Notes: generated by a model from the sequence alone, not told the origin. DNA of 64,000 nucleotides from JAFNAG01 sp963824985 (GCA_963824985.1 CAWGRQ010000048.1:38469-102468); one strand, 5' to 3'; positions 35,172 to 43,817 are shown, numbered from the stretch's first letter. Program-made: numbers and translations.

Positions 35172-35239
35172 CATTTGATGGATCATGGAGAGGACACGAT
35201 ATTGCTTTGAAATAGAAAAAGGTAAGGAGCAGGATTCCC

Positions 35240-35449
35240 ATGGAAAAAGAAATTGGGAAAGTGAAGTGGTTCAATAACGCCAAAGGATATGGCTTCATTG
35301 AGAGATCAACGGGGGGCGACGTGTTTGTCCACCACTCCGCTATTCAAATGAATGGCTTTCGGACCTTGACCGAAGGAGATACGGTGTCCTTCAACGTGAC
35401 CCGCGGTCCCAAAGGACTCCAGGCTGAAAACGTGACCAAGCCCGAATAG
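35240..35449 (+). CDS. Cold-shock protein (CSD family)
   Basis: 69 residues, the normal CspA length. Single-stranded nucleic-acid-binding OB fold with RNP1 KGYGFIE and RNP2 VFVHHSAI, in the order GKVKWFNNAKGYGF, then GDVFVHHSAIQMNG, and FNVTRGPKGLQAENV. AAGGAG lies 10 nt before the ATG. It acts as an RNA chaperone, melting secondary structure at low temperature or in general translation. It has its own strong promoter, a structured leader and a clean terminator, so it is monocistronic. Confidence 0.97.
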   Translation: MEKEIGKVKWFNNAKGYGFIERSTGGDVFVHHSAIQMNGFRTLTEGDTVSFNVTRGPKGLQAENVTKPE

Positions 35450-35459
35450 CAGAATCCCG

Positions 35460-35498
35460 GTGCCCCTCCAGCCGAGTACCGCGGAGGGGCACTTTTTT
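35460..35498 (+). terminator. Rho-independent terminator of the cold-shock gene
   Basis: GTGCCCCTCC at 35460-35469 pairs perfectly with GGAGGGGCAC at 35483-35492, 13-nt loop, followed by six T. It starts 11 nt after the stop codon. Confidence 0.93.
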
Positions 35499-35561
35499 AT
35501 TCAGATCCGCTCCCGATTTACCGAAACTCCCGCCTTCCGCTTTTCCTTCTGATTCACCCTC

Positions 35562-35633
35562 TCATGCCACCGGCGCACACCCGGTGAGGCATGAATAGGT
35601 TGTGCCTCTCTGATTGGCAATTGTCGGGGTCGG
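35562..35633. repeat. Hairpin plus second copy of the 34-nt dispersed repeat
   Basis: TCATGCCACCGG (35562-35573) pairs with CCGGTGAGGCATGA (35581-35594), leaving a 2-nt bulge. Beside it, 35600-35633 is the reverse complement of 22101-22134 with about four changes (shared core CCGACCCCGACAATTGCCAA). It lies between the cold-shock gene and the convergent hydrolase gene. Confidence 0.6.
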
Positions 35634-35669
35634 ATGGATCGGCGGCGGTTCCGCGCGGGACCGGCCGGG

Positions 35670-36674
35670 CTAGAGATTCCGGCGCAGGTAGCTGCACATC
35701 GCGAGGCCCAGGGCGATGTTAAAGGGGAAAACCCCAGAGGTGTAGTGTCCGCATGGGAGCGCTAGGGTCGAGTGAGGGATACCCAGCCGCCGGTATTCGG
35801 CAAGCACCTGATGCGACAGATGGGGCAGGAAGGTGGAGTCATACCGGGCATGAACCAGCAGGGAGGACTTCCCGGTTCCAGCCACCTTTTCGAAATAGGC
35901 GCGCGGGCTGATGGGAAGCCAGATCTCCCTCAAATCGTCCAGGCCCACGTGTCTTTCCAGACCGGCTCGAATATGACGGGTGGAGAGTCCCGTCCAGACG
36001 ACATCCGCGAAATAGGTGGAGACGTGATTCAGCACGCTCAGCCGCAATCGGGCATCATGGGCCTGCGTGATAAGGGCAATGCAGGACCCCAGGCTCGTTC
36101 CCAGAATTGCAAACCGCGTATATCCCCTGGCCACAAGCCAATCAAGCGCCGCGCGCCCATCCATGACTGCCTGGCGCACGGCCTGGAGGGTCCGACCGAG
36201 ATTTGGCGAGAGCATGTAGTCGGCCCGTTCCAACCCTGCCGGCATGCGCAGATCGTGGTAAGGCAGGCTCAGGCGCAGGGCGGAGAGCCCGAAACGATTC
36301 AGCATGCGGCAGAGGGCGAGGTGCCCGCGGGCGTCGCTGTTCCATTGGGGCAGGACCAGGACTGCCCGGCCATCGGAGTTGGCCGGAAAGTGCCACGCGT
36401 GCACCCGGTTGTTCCGGTGGTGTGGCGTCGGCAGGGGCGAGGTGAATGTCAAATGCCGGCCGTTAAGTTGATAGTCATTGACCGGCGCATATTCATGGTA
36501 GGCATCACTCTCCAGGAGGACCGACCGCGCATGCGTGCGCAGGTACGGCAAGGGTGCGGTCTCCGGCGATACATCGCCGACATACTCCAGCCCCCAGTCG
36601 AACGGGTAGACCTTCCTGTTTTTATCTTTGTCCGCCAGCTTGACTTCCCAGCGATAAAAAAAATGTGACAACAT
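35670..36674 (-). CDS. Alpha/beta hydrolase, cytoplasmic, substrate unknown
   Basis: 334 residues. Alpha/beta hydrolase with nucleophile Ser in ILGTSLGSC, probable acid in VHARYDSTFL, and His in LPCGHYTSGVFPF. About 100 residues precede the core (VLVLPQWNSDARGHLALCR is the first strand and oxyanion region). No signal peptide is seen. It matches a group of uncharacterised bacterial hydrolases of 300-350 residues. The start is the ATG at 36674, with only a weak ribosome binding site. The gene lies 18 nt after the VWFA protein gene on the same strand, so the two are probably co-transcribed. Confidence 0.75.
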   Translation of the reverse strand: MLSHFFYRWEVKLADKDKNRKVYPFDWGLEYVGDVSPETAPLPYLRTHARSVLLESDAYHEYAPVNDYQLNGRHLTFTSPLPTPHHRNNRVHAWHFPANSDGRAVLVLPQWNSDARGHLALCRMLNRFGLSALRLSLPYHDLRMPAGLERADYMLSPNLGRTLQAVRQAVMDGRAALDWLVARGYTRFAILGTSLGSCIALITQAHDARLRLSVLNHVSTYFADVVWTGLSTRHIRAGLERHVGLDDLREIWLPISPRAYFEKVAGTGKSSLLVHARYDSTFLPHLSHQVLAEYRRLGIPHSTLALPCGHYTSGVFPFNIALGLAMCSYLRRNL

Positions 36675-36692
36675 AGGATCGAAGGCGGGGTT

Positions 36693-37724
36693 CTAGCGGC
36701 CGCGGCCCGAGATGCGCGGATTGAAGAGAGGCTCGGGCTGGAAGTAATAGCCTTTGCGGTAAATGAGTTTGCTGGACGGCTGGAGGTACTCCACCGTGAT
36801 CCGGTGATAGGAATTGGCCGGCTTGGTCTGGTCGGACACATAGGTGAGGTAATACTGATTCTTCAGCTCCTGGGCAACCTGTTTATATACATTTCCCATC
36901 TGGTTGTAGGCGGAAGGAAAGTAGCATCGCCCGCCGGTTCGTTCCGCCAAATCATTCATCTCGTTCTCTTTCCTGGTGAAGAACTCATCGATGTAGTTGC
37001 TGTCCGGGAACAGCCGGCTGTAAATGTCATTCAGCAGCACGACCCGGCGCTGTTTGCGGGCATCTTCCCGCACCATAACCGTCTTGGAAACGATATACAG
37101 GGATGCCTGCGACTGCACGATTGCCTTTACGACGTCCTGGTATCCGACCACACTCTGATTGTTGAGGAAGTCGGTCAACAGGATGATGGCTTTGCGCCCC
37201 TCGAGATTTGCAACCTGATCGTGAGCCGCCTCATACATCGCATCGTAGAGATTGGTGCGCAGGCCGGGCTCAATCTTGCGCAAAGCCTTACGGACCTGTT
37301 TTGCGTCTGAAGTCCAGTCCTGGATGCGTTCGACCTCGTCCGCGAAGGTAAATACCGAGATCCGATCGCCTGCCGAAAGCGCATCGGCAAAAGCCCCGGC
37401 CGCTTCCTTGATATATTTAAACTCTTTCTCGACGGTGCCGCTGGAATCGAGCAGCAGCACAACGGACACGGGATTCGTATCCATGCTGAAACTGCGGATC
37501 TGCTGAGGTTTACCATCTTCATAGATGCGCAGATCATTGGGGCGGAGCTCCTGGACAACGCTCCCATGCTCGTCGAATATCGTGATGGGGACTTTTACCA
37601 GATCAACGCCGACGGAAAAGGTGCGCAGGTTTTGCGGCTGCTGGGAATGGAGGTAGGTGGCGGCAAAAATGAAGCCGGCCGCAATCAAAAGCGGAAACAA
37701 GCTCCTGCGGGTGAGTTGCAGCAT
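36693..37724 (-). CDS. Exported VWFA-related domain protein (acidobacterial type)
   Basis: 343 residues from the ATG at 37724 (a TTG lies one codon upstream). Signal peptide or anchor MLQLTRRSLFPLLIAAGFIF. A short beta domain (VDLVKVPITIFDEHGSVVQE, LRIYEDGKPQQI) precedes a von Willebrand A domain with a MIDAS site LLLDSSGT, the loop TNLYDAMYEA and IILLTDF. It ends with NQYYLTYVSDQTKPANSYHR and GYYF. This order matches the VWFA-related family expanded in Acidobacteria. Function is unproven; the MIDAS suggests metal-dependent protein binding in the periplasm. Confidence 0.85.
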   Translation of the reverse strand: MLQLTRRSLFPLLIAAGFIFAATYLHSQQPQNLRTFSVGVDLVKVPITIFDEHGSVVQELRPNDLRIYEDGKPQQIRSFSMDTNPVSVVLLLDSSGTVEKEFKYIKEAAGAFADALSAGDRISVFTFADEVERIQDWTSDAKQVRKALRKIEPGLRTNLYDAMYEAAHDQVANLEGRKAIILLTDFLNNQSVVGYQDVVKAIVQSQASLYIVSKTVMVREDARKQRRVVLLNDIYSRLFPDSNYIDEFFTRKENEMNDLAERTGGRCYFPSAYNQMGNVYKQVAQELKNQYYLTYVSDQTKPANSYHRITVEYLQPSSKLIYRKGYYFQPEPLFNPRISGRGR

Positions 37725-38277
37725 CAATCACCATCAGCCTTGACCCGCATTTTTCACCAGCTTTCTATTGCGGCGGTGGATCCGGGCATCTTAACGCGTT
37801 GCGCTCGGTCGGGCTCCTCCTTGTACTGTCGAGTACGCCTGCGGAGCTCTCGGTCGCGCGCCTTGTATCCATGCCGGTCTGCATCGCCACGCTCCGAAAT
37901 CCGGTGATAAAAGCGGGCTAGTGCAATTCTACCACGGCTCCAATCCCTTTTCAGGGCTTCTCGAATCGCGCGGTATCCGGCTGCGCTGGCCATCCGGCCC
38001 CGGCTGGCTTACGCGTGTCCGATCCGTGCTCCTTATCATAGTACTCGCGCTCCGAACCGGGGGGCAACGTAAAATGGTGGTTTTCTTTGACACCGCCGGT
38101 CATGATGGCGTCTAATTATGAAGGGTGCGGCAGCGAGTTGTTGCAAAAGAGGGGTTTCGAGCGCGCGCCACAAACTTCTGTGAACCTTTCTTCTACCCGA
38201 TACGTATGGTAGCAAGAGGATGTGTAGTTGCTTGAGAGCGTGACACCCAGGGTGACAATGCCGTCAGGAGGCGTGCT
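37725..38277. other. 553-nt divergent intergenic region
   Basis: No gene supported. A minus-strand frame at 37754-37993 is very rich in Arg and has no family signature; the DNA it covers (TCGAGTACGCCTGCGGAGCT and neighbours) looks like a structured repeat rather than coding sequence. Promoters for the divergent VWFA and hypothetical genes should lie at the two ends. Confidence 0.35.
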
Positions 38278-39264
38278 ATGAACCGCCGTACATTTTTCAT
38301 TACCTCTACGATTACTTTGCTGGTCATATTCACAGCGGTTGCCGGTCTGGCTTTCTTCTCCGATTTCGCCGCCCGGGCCTTTATGCCGGATCTGCCGGAA
38401 GCGCTCCATTATCTGCCCGCTGATTCTCAAGCGGTGTTCGGGATGAATGTGCAGAAGTTCGTCGCTTCTCCCCTGTACGCGCAGTTCATGGAGAAGCACG
38501 GGCAGGAGATTGGCGCCGATCTGGCCGAATTCATTGCCAGCACCGGTGTCGACCCGCGCCGGGATGTCAAATATGTAATTGGAGCCGGCCGCGCGGGCAA
38601 GCAGAGTGATACGGGGGTTGTGATTGCCGTCGGAGATTTCAATCCGGCGAAGATCACCGAATTCATCAAGAGCAAGGGCACGCCCGTCAGTGCCGATTAC
38701 AAGGGGGCCAATGTATTGATGTTGCCGGAGCACGCGGGAAGCAAGCTCGAGAAGGGGATTGCGTTCCTCAGCGATTCCGAGATTGCCCTGGGGACCCTCG
38801 ACTCGCTCCACGCCGTCCTGGATGTCCGTGCCCGCAGTCTGCCGTCCATCGATGAGAACGCGACGATGGCCGGCATGCTGGAGACGCTGAATCCTCAGGA
38901 AATGTTCTGGTTCGCCGGGGATGCCGCAAGCGTGCTTTCCCGGGTTCCGGCCAAGGCGCCGTTTCTGCCGACCCTGACTGCCGTAAGGACGGTTTTCGGC
39001 ACTTTGAATCTGACGGATGCGAATGCGCTGATCGGAAAGGTGACGGTGACGGCGGCGGACGAAACCGCGGCCGGGCAGTTGGCGGATTTCGTGACCGGCC
39101 TGGTAGCGCTCGGGAATCTGGCCAGCGCTCAAAATGCGGAACTCGCGGAGCTGGTCAAGAATGTTCAGATTACGAAACGCGCAAACCAGTTTGATGTGGC
39201 CCTGACCCTGCCATACGAACTGCTGCAGAAGCTGGAGGCTTCAAAAGCTCACCTGATCAAATAG
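38278..39264 (+). CDS. Membrane-anchored or exported hypothetical protein (DUF3352-like)
   Basis: 328 residues; CAGGAGGCGTGCT precedes the ATG. N-terminal membrane segment at about 8-28 (ITSTITLLVIFTAVAGLAFF). The body shows LHYLPADSQAVFGMNVQKFV, DVKYVIGAGRAG and VVIAVGDFNPAKITEFI, a pattern I associate with DUF3352-like extracytoplasmic proteins of unknown function that occur in Acidobacteria and relatives. No catalytic motif. A strong terminator follows 26 nt after the stop, so the gene is probably monocistronic. Confidence 0.7.
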   Translation: MNRRTFFITSTITLLVIFTAVAGLAFFSDFAARAFMPDLPEALHYLPADSQAVFGMNVQKFVASPLYAQFMEKHGQEIGADLAEFIASTGVDPRRDVKYVIGAGRAGKQSDTGVVIAVGDFNPAKITEFIKSKGTPVSADYKGANVLMLPEHAGSKLEKGIAFLSDSEIALGTLDSLHAVLDVRARSLPSIDENATMAGMLETLNPQEMFWFAGDAASVLSRVPAKAPFLPTLTAVRTVFGTLNLTDANALIGKVTVTAADETAAGQLADFVTGLVALGNLASAQNAELAELVKNVQITKRANQFDVALTLPYELLQKLEASKAHLIK

Positions 39265-39289
39265 GAAGGCTGCGGCATACCGGAGAGGC

Positions 39290-39359
39290 GGCCACGGATT
39301 CCCCGAATCTCAACCAGTGCAGGATCGGTGAGATTCGGGGAATCCGTGGCCTTTTTTTT
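39290..39359 (+). terminator. Strong Rho-independent terminator between convergent genes
   Basis: A perfect 23-bp stem: left arm 39290-39312 (starting GGCCACGGATTCCCC), right arm 39329-39351, 16-nt loop, then eight T. It serves the upstream plus-strand gene. Its T run reaches the last codon of mdh on the other strand; on that strand the hairpin has no T run. Confidence 0.95.
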
Positions 39360-40290
39360 AGACTTTGGTCTCTTCCACGGTCTTTCGAACCGAGGCGACC
39401 GTCTTCTGGAGCATGGCCTTTTCGTCATCCGCGAGCTTGATCTCGTAGATCTTCTCGAGGCCCTTGGCGCCGATCAGGCAGGGGACGCCGAGGAACAGGC
39501 CATGGATACCGTATTCACCCTCGCACAGCGCGGCGCAAGGGATCACCCGGCGCTTGTCGTGGAGGTAGGATTCGGCCATCGCCAGGGCACTCCAGGCGGG
39601 GCTGAAGTAAGCCGAACCTTTGCCGAAGAGCTTCACGATTTCGGTTCCCGCCTCGCGCGTCCGCGTAACCAGGCGGTCGATCTGCTCCTTGGTGGCGACT
39701 TCGTTCAGGGGAACTCCGCCGACCGTTGTCAGGCGGGGCAGCGGAACCATGTCCGGACCATGGCCGCCGAGAACCGTACCGGCAACATCCACGACCGACA
39801 CTCCCAGCTCCATGCTGATGAAGGCGCGCCAGCGGGCGGTATCGAGTGTTCCCGCCATTCCGACCACCTGGTTCTTGGGGAGTCCGCTCTGTTTGTAAAA
39901 CGCGTAGACCATCGCATCCAGGGGATTGGTCAGCACGATACAGAAGGCTTTGGGCGCATGCTGTTTGACGCCGGCGGCCACGGCCGCAATGATCTTCAGA
40001 TTGACGGCGAGCAGATCTTCCCGCGTCATGCCGGCCTCCCGGGCCTTCCCCGCAGTTATGATGATGACGTCTGCGCCGGCGATATCCTTATAATCGGTGG
40101 TGGCGGTGATGTTAGCGTCGTAGGAGCCGTGTGGTGCCATTTCCATAAGGTCGAGGGCTTTCCCCTTGACCACATTGACGTAGGCCTCGACATCGAGAAC
40201 GACGATGTCTCCGAACTCTTTCTGAGCGGCGAGCATGGCTACAATCTGGCCGATCTGGCCGCCGCCGATGACCGCGATTTTTTTGCGCAT
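39358..40290 (-). CDS. mdh: Malate dehydrogenase
   Basis: 310 residues from the ATG at 40290 (MRKKIAVIGGGQIGQIVAML), with AAGGAG upstream; the frame extends 21 codons further without similarity. LDH-like MDH type, TCA cycle oxidation of malate to oxaloacetate with NAD. Marks: GGGQIGQ, Asp at the end of beta-strand 2 (VVLDVEAY, NAD preference), AREAGMTREDLLAVN with the substrate Arg, NPLDAMVYAFYKQSG, and the catalytic His in GGHGPDMVPL. It lies 81 nt after icd on the same strand. Confidence 0.97.
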   Translation of the reverse strand: MRKKIAVIGGGQIGQIVAMLAAQKEFGDIVVLDVEAYVNVVKGKALDLMEMAPHGSYDANITATTDYKDIAGADVIIITAGKAREAGMTREDLLAVNLKIIAAVAAGVKQHAPKAFCIVLTNPLDAMVYAFYKQSGLPKNQVVGMAGTLDTARWRAFISMELGVSVVDVAGTVLGGHGPDMVPLPRLTTVGGVPLNEVATKEQIDRLVTRTREAGTEIVKLFGKGSAYFSPAWSALAMAESYLHDKRRVIPCAALCEGEYGIHGLFLGVPCLIGAKGLEKIYEIKLADDEKAMLQKTVASVRKTVEETKV

Positions 40291-40371
40291 GGGCACTCCT
40301 TGTGGTGAAGGGCACCCCGAAGGAATGGCCGGAGTGCCCGGTTGATCAGACATGAGGGGAGATCGCGGGCT

Positions 40372-41571
40372 TTAGCCTTTGACGTACCCCTCCCAGGTGG
40401 AAGCAAGCTTGGAATTATTCAGCCAATCGAGAACATAATCCGTAAAATCCCGCCCGGTGGCGCCACTGGTACGGCCGGTGATGACGAGCTTCTTTTCATA
40501 TTGCCCGCAGATATCGAGCGCCATTTCCAGGTCTTGTGCCTTCTTGGGGTACCCGATATGGCCGACGAGCATGGCGGCTGCGCGGGTCATGGATGCCGGG
40601 TCGGCGCATTGAGCGCGGCCTTCCTGGACCATGCGCGGGGCGGAACCGTGAATGGCTTCAAACATGGAGTAACGTTTGCCGATGTTGGCGCTGCCGGCGG
40701 TTCCGACACCCCCCTGGAACTCCGCGGCTTCGTCGGTCAGGATATCGCCGTAAAGGTTGGGCAGAACCAGGACCTGGAAATCACGGCGGCGCTTTTCATC
40801 AACCAGTTTGGCGGTCATGATGTCGATGTACCAGTCGTCGGCCTCGATGCCCGGATATTCCTTGGCGATGCGATAAAAATTCTCGAGAAACCGGCCGTCC
40901 GTGGTCTTGACGATGTTCGCCTTGGTGACGCAGGTAACCCGTTTCCGGTCATTTTTGCGGGCATGCTCGAAGGCCAGGCGGCAGATCCGGTCGGAGCCCG
41001 GATTGGAGATCAACCGAAAATCGATGGCGATGTCGGAGTCCACCTCGAGGCCGCGGGAGCCCAGGGCGTACAGGTCCTCCGTGTTTTCGCGGAAGAAAAT
41101 CCAGTTGATTCCCTGCCGGGGGACGCGAACGGGCCGGACGTTGGCGAACAGGTCCAGCTCCTTTCTTACGGCCACGTTGCAGCTTTCAATGTTCGGCCAG
41201 GGATCGCCCTTGCGCGGGGTTGTTGTGGGCCCTTTCAGAGTGACCTCGAACTTCTTGATTTCCTCCAGCACGTCATCCGGAATCGCCTTGCCGTGGGCCG
41301 CGCGGTTTTCAATTGTCAGACCTTCGATGTCACGGATGACCACCTTTCCCGACTTGACCTCGTCCTGAAGCAGGTGTCCGAGGACGCGTTTGGATTCGGC
41401 AGCAATGAAGGGGCCGATGCCGTCGCCGGCCAGGATACCGATCTTGATCGGTTTGATCGAGCTGTAATCGATCCAGTCGGGAGCCGATTTCACCCGCTCC
41501 ATCCGCTTCATCTGTTCCTGGAGCAACTTGCCGAAATGCTCCTTAGCTCGATCAATGGCCGCATTATCCAT
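40372..41571 (-). CDS. icd: Isocitrate dehydrogenase
   Basis: 399 residues; AAGGAGGATACAAC precedes the ATG. Decarboxylating beta-dehydrogenase of the IDH/IMDH superfamily: GILAGDGIGPFIAAESKRVL, substrate residues in NVRPVRVPRQG, FFRENTEDLYALGSRGLEV, catalytic Lys in VTKANIVKTTDG, metal ligands in VLPNLYGDILTDEAAEFQGG, and AIHGSAPRMVQEGRAQCADP. It oxidises isocitrate to 2-oxoglutarate in the TCA cycle. Length and the absence of a long insert point to a short homodimeric NAD-type enzyme; the cofactor is not certain from sequence. Between the sdh genes and mdh. Confidence 0.95.
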   Translation of the reverse strand: MDNAAIDRAKEHFGKLLQEQMKRMERVKSAPDWIDYSSIKPIKIGILAGDGIGPFIAAESKRVLGHLLQDEVKSGKVVIRDIEGLTIENRAAHGKAIPDDVLEEIKKFEVTLKGPTTTPRKGDPWPNIESCNVAVRKELDLFANVRPVRVPRQGINWIFFRENTEDLYALGSRGLEVDSDIAIDFRLISNPGSDRICRLAFEHARKNDRKRVTCVTKANIVKTTDGRFLENFYRIAKEYPGIEADDWYIDIMTAKLVDEKRRRDFQVLVLPNLYGDILTDEAAEFQGGVGTAGSANIGKRYSMFEAIHGSAPRMVQEGRAQCADPASMTRAAAMLVGHIGYPKKAQDLEMALDICGQYEKKLVITGRTSGATGRDFTDYVLDWLNNSKLASTWEGYVKG

Positions 41572-41792
41572 GTTGTATCCTCCTTGGGATTAAAATTGCT
41601 GTTAGGAATTCACAAAGAACGAGACTATTCGCTTTTTCCGGTGAAATCAATCCGAAAGCGCCAGCGTGTAAGCGCCCCGAAAACATGTATATTGCGTTCG
41701 GTGGCGCGGTGCCCCCGGCCTTGCGGTTTCCAGCTGCGAGAGCAGCGGCACGCCTGAACCGAAGCCCATGGCGGGTCCGGCTCAGGCTTAGC

Positions 41793-42047
41793 GCCTGTCA
41801 AGGAATAACGTTTACACTTTGGCGCGAGAGGGGCAGATGCCAGGCGCCGCGACGCAGGCGATGTGGTGACAGCGTCGAGGAGCGGCAACGCAGCAGATGC
41901 CCGCCCGCCGCCGCGCCCCGTCGGGCTGCGGCCCGCAGGCCGCGTTGCTCGCTCCTTTTATACCGCCCCGGGTATGTTCGTCCCTTGCGCCTTGCCGGCG
42001 GGCCTGGGGGCCAGCAGCACAGTGCAAACGTTATTCCTTGACAGGCC
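41793..42047. repeat. MITE-like element with 24-bp terminal inverted repeats
   Basis: GCCTGTCAAGGAATAACGTT begins the left arm at 41793-41816; its complement lies at 42023-42046 with one mismatch over 24 bp. The 206-bp interior is GC-rich with several small palindromes and no gene. CTTA occurs just outside both ends, a possible target duplication. It sits between icd and the end of sdhB. Size and structure fit a miniature inverted-repeat element, although a large structured transcript is also possible. The remainder of 41572-42065 shows no gene. Confidence 0.65.
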
Positions 42048-42065
42048 CTTATTGAGCGTCCCGGC

Positions 42066-42900
42066 CTAAACGGTTTTGGCCGGGGCCTGGGGAATATTCG
42101 CAAGCGGTTTCCCTTCACCCGGCCCGTGCAGCTTGGCGCACGGCCTCTTCTGCCGCGCCAGGTGGAGGTAATCCAGGACCAGCTGGCGCTTGAGATGCTG
42201 GATGGCCTTGGCCGGGTCCACCCCTTTCGGGCACACGCGTGAACATTCTCCCGCGTAATGGCAGCGGAAAGCGCCGTGTCCTTCTCCCGCCACTTCATTG
42301 CGCCGGGACGGCCGTTGTCGCGGCTATCGATGTTGTAACGCTGGGCCTGGGTCAGCGGCATGGGCCCCAGGTAGCGAACATCCGTAGCCAGAGTGGGGCA
42401 GGCAGCCATGCAGCATCCGCATTTGATGCAATAGGTGAACTGCAGATACTCCTCGAGCTCCTCCGGCAGTCTGGAAGTACTCCCCCTGCGGATCGTTAAC
42501 TTCCGATTCGTCGTTCCCGCACGATGAAGGGCTGGATCGCCTGGTGTTTGTCGAACATGGTGGCCAGGTCGGGGACCAGGTCGCGGATGATCTTGAAATT
42601 CGGCAGGGGGCCAACGGTAAGGTCCGTGCTCGCGATGTGCAGAACCTGTGTATTGCAGGCCAGTGTCGGACTTCCGTTCAGCAGCATGCCGCAGGAACCG
42701 CAAACCCCCATGCGGCATGAGTAGCGCCATGCCAGCGACGGATCCAGGTTTTCCTTGATGTAATGCAGTCCGTCCAGCACCGTCATTCCTTCGCGAACCG
42801 GCACGGTGTAGGTCTGCATGTAAGGGGTGCCGTCCTTCTCGGGATTGTACCGGGTGACGTGGAATTTGATCTGACGCACCTTTTTGCTCTCCTCTGTCAT
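42066..42900 (-). pseudogene. sdhB: Succinate dehydrogenase iron-sulfur subunit, with three frame changes
   Basis: Full-length SdhB is readable, but only across three frame changes. Frame one (42900 to about 42515) covers MTEESKKVRQIKFHVTRYNP to IQPFIVRE and includes the [2Fe-2S] motif YSCRMGVCGSCG. The second piece reads SEVNDPQGEYFQT to about 42466. The third reads PEELEEYLQFTYCIKCGCCM to about 42306, with the [4Fe-4S] ligands CIKCGCCMAAC. The last, back in the second frame, reads NEVAGEGHGAFRCHYAGECS to the stop at 42066. Every cluster-ligating Cys survives and the rest of the operon is intact, so single-base sequencing or assembly errors are at least as likely as true decay. SdhB carries electrons from SdhA to the membrane quinone site. 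Confidence 0.85.
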
Positions 42901-42902
42901 GG

Positions 42903-43280
42903 CTACCCCCTTGCTCCCGCGATGGCATGGACCACGATGGCGGCCCAGGTTCCGAGGCCGAACAGGCCCAGGCCCAGCAGCAGCAGAACTACGCTGATGG
43001 TCTTCTCGGCGGCAGGCTTGAGGGTCAGCTCAAACAGGATGGTCCGGAGCCCGTAGAGACCGTGGTACAGGGCCAGGCCGAGGAGGATTATGTAGGTTGC
43101 CGTAAAGAAGAGCTGCCCATCCCGGGCCAGACTGTTCTCTCTGGAAATGCTCTCACCCCCCGAGGGGGCAAACCAATGGGTGATCCCACCCGTGTGCATG
43201 ATCAACATGTGAAGGCCGAGCAGGAAGAGAATGATCACTCCCGCAGCCATGTGCCAGGTCCAGTATTTTGTCTCGCGCAT
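42903..43280 (-). CDS. sdhD: Succinate dehydrogenase membrane anchor subunit
   Basis: 125 residues; AGGAGGAACA precedes the ATG. Three membrane helices: WHMAAGVIILFLLGLHMLIM, FFTATYIILLGLALYHGLYG, and ISVVLLLLGLGLFGLGTWAA. His residues in GLHMLIMHT and ALYHGLYGLR are candidate haem b ligands, as in SdhC/SdhD and FrdC-type anchors. The last codon lies 2 nt before the sdhB start, and the gene begins 8 nt after sdhC. The family is weakly conserved, so the name rests on position and topology. Confidence 0.85.
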   Translation of the reverse strand: MRETKYWTWHMAAGVIILFLLGLHMLIMHTGGITHWFAPSGGESISRENSLARDGQLFFTATYIILLGLALYHGLYGLRTILFELTLKPAAEKTISVVLLLLGLGLFGLGTWAAIVVHAIAGARG

Positions 43281-43288
43281 TGTTCCTC

Positions 43289-43726
43289 CTATTTCGCCAT
43301 GCCCAGGAATTCGTAACCGCCTGCCAGGAACAGCGCCGCCGCCAGAATCATCATGAGGATGAGCAGCGGGCGTTGGACCCCGAGCGACGTCTTATAGGGG
43401 TAAATGGGCTCAATCGGCTTGCCGACGGCGAAACCGAGCTCCACCAGAACCAGCCGGATGCCGTTGAACGCGTGATAGGCGAAGGCCGCGAACACCAGGA
43501 ACTCACCGACTTTGAATACGGGCTGGTGGAAGAAGGCGCCTTCGACCCACAGATAGGTGCCGGTGGCGCGCAGACTGGTCACTACGATATGCATCAAAAA
43601 GTAGAATAAGATGCCCAGGCCGGTGATGCGGTGCAGGATGTAGGCGTAGCGCTCAATTCCCCAGCGCCCGCCTCCGAGCCATCCCCACATCCCGAGCCGG
43701 TTGTCGTACCTCTTGATTTCGGCCAT
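43289..43726 (-). CDS. sdhC: Succinate dehydrogenase cytochrome b556 subunit
   Basis: 145 residues; AAGGAGGCCAC precedes the ATG. SdhC-type anchor: RYAYILHRITGLGILFYFLM contains the conserved HRxTG quinone-site motif, and FAAFAYHAFNGIRLVLVELG the haem ligand His in the HxxxGIR motif. Three membrane helices are visible. With SdhD it binds haem b and forms the quinone-reducing site of complex II in the inner membrane. 91 nt after sdhA. Confidence 0.92.
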   Translation of the reverse strand: MAEIKRYDNRLGMWGWLGGGRWGIERYAYILHRITGLGILFYFLMHIVVTSLRATGTYLWVEGAFFHQPVFKVGEFLVFAAFAYHAFNGIRLVLVELGFAVGKPIEPIYPYKTSLGVQRPLLILMMILAAALFLAGGYEFLGMAK

Positions 43727-43817
43727 GTGGCCTCCTTAAGTTATGCGGTTCCGGATCCGGGAGAGTGCAGGCTCCGACCCCGGTGCCGGGAAACCAGTGC
43801 TTTTCGTCCGATGCGCA

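Noticed and set aside
37754..37993. Arg-rich 79-codon minus-strand frame
   Set aside because: The composition suggests structured intergenic repeat DNA rather than a protein.
41798..42928. 376-codon minus-strand frame across sdhB and the MITE-like element
   Set aside because: Only a short inner part (the CIKCGCCMAAC region) is real SdhB sequence; the rest is out of frame or lies in the repeat element.
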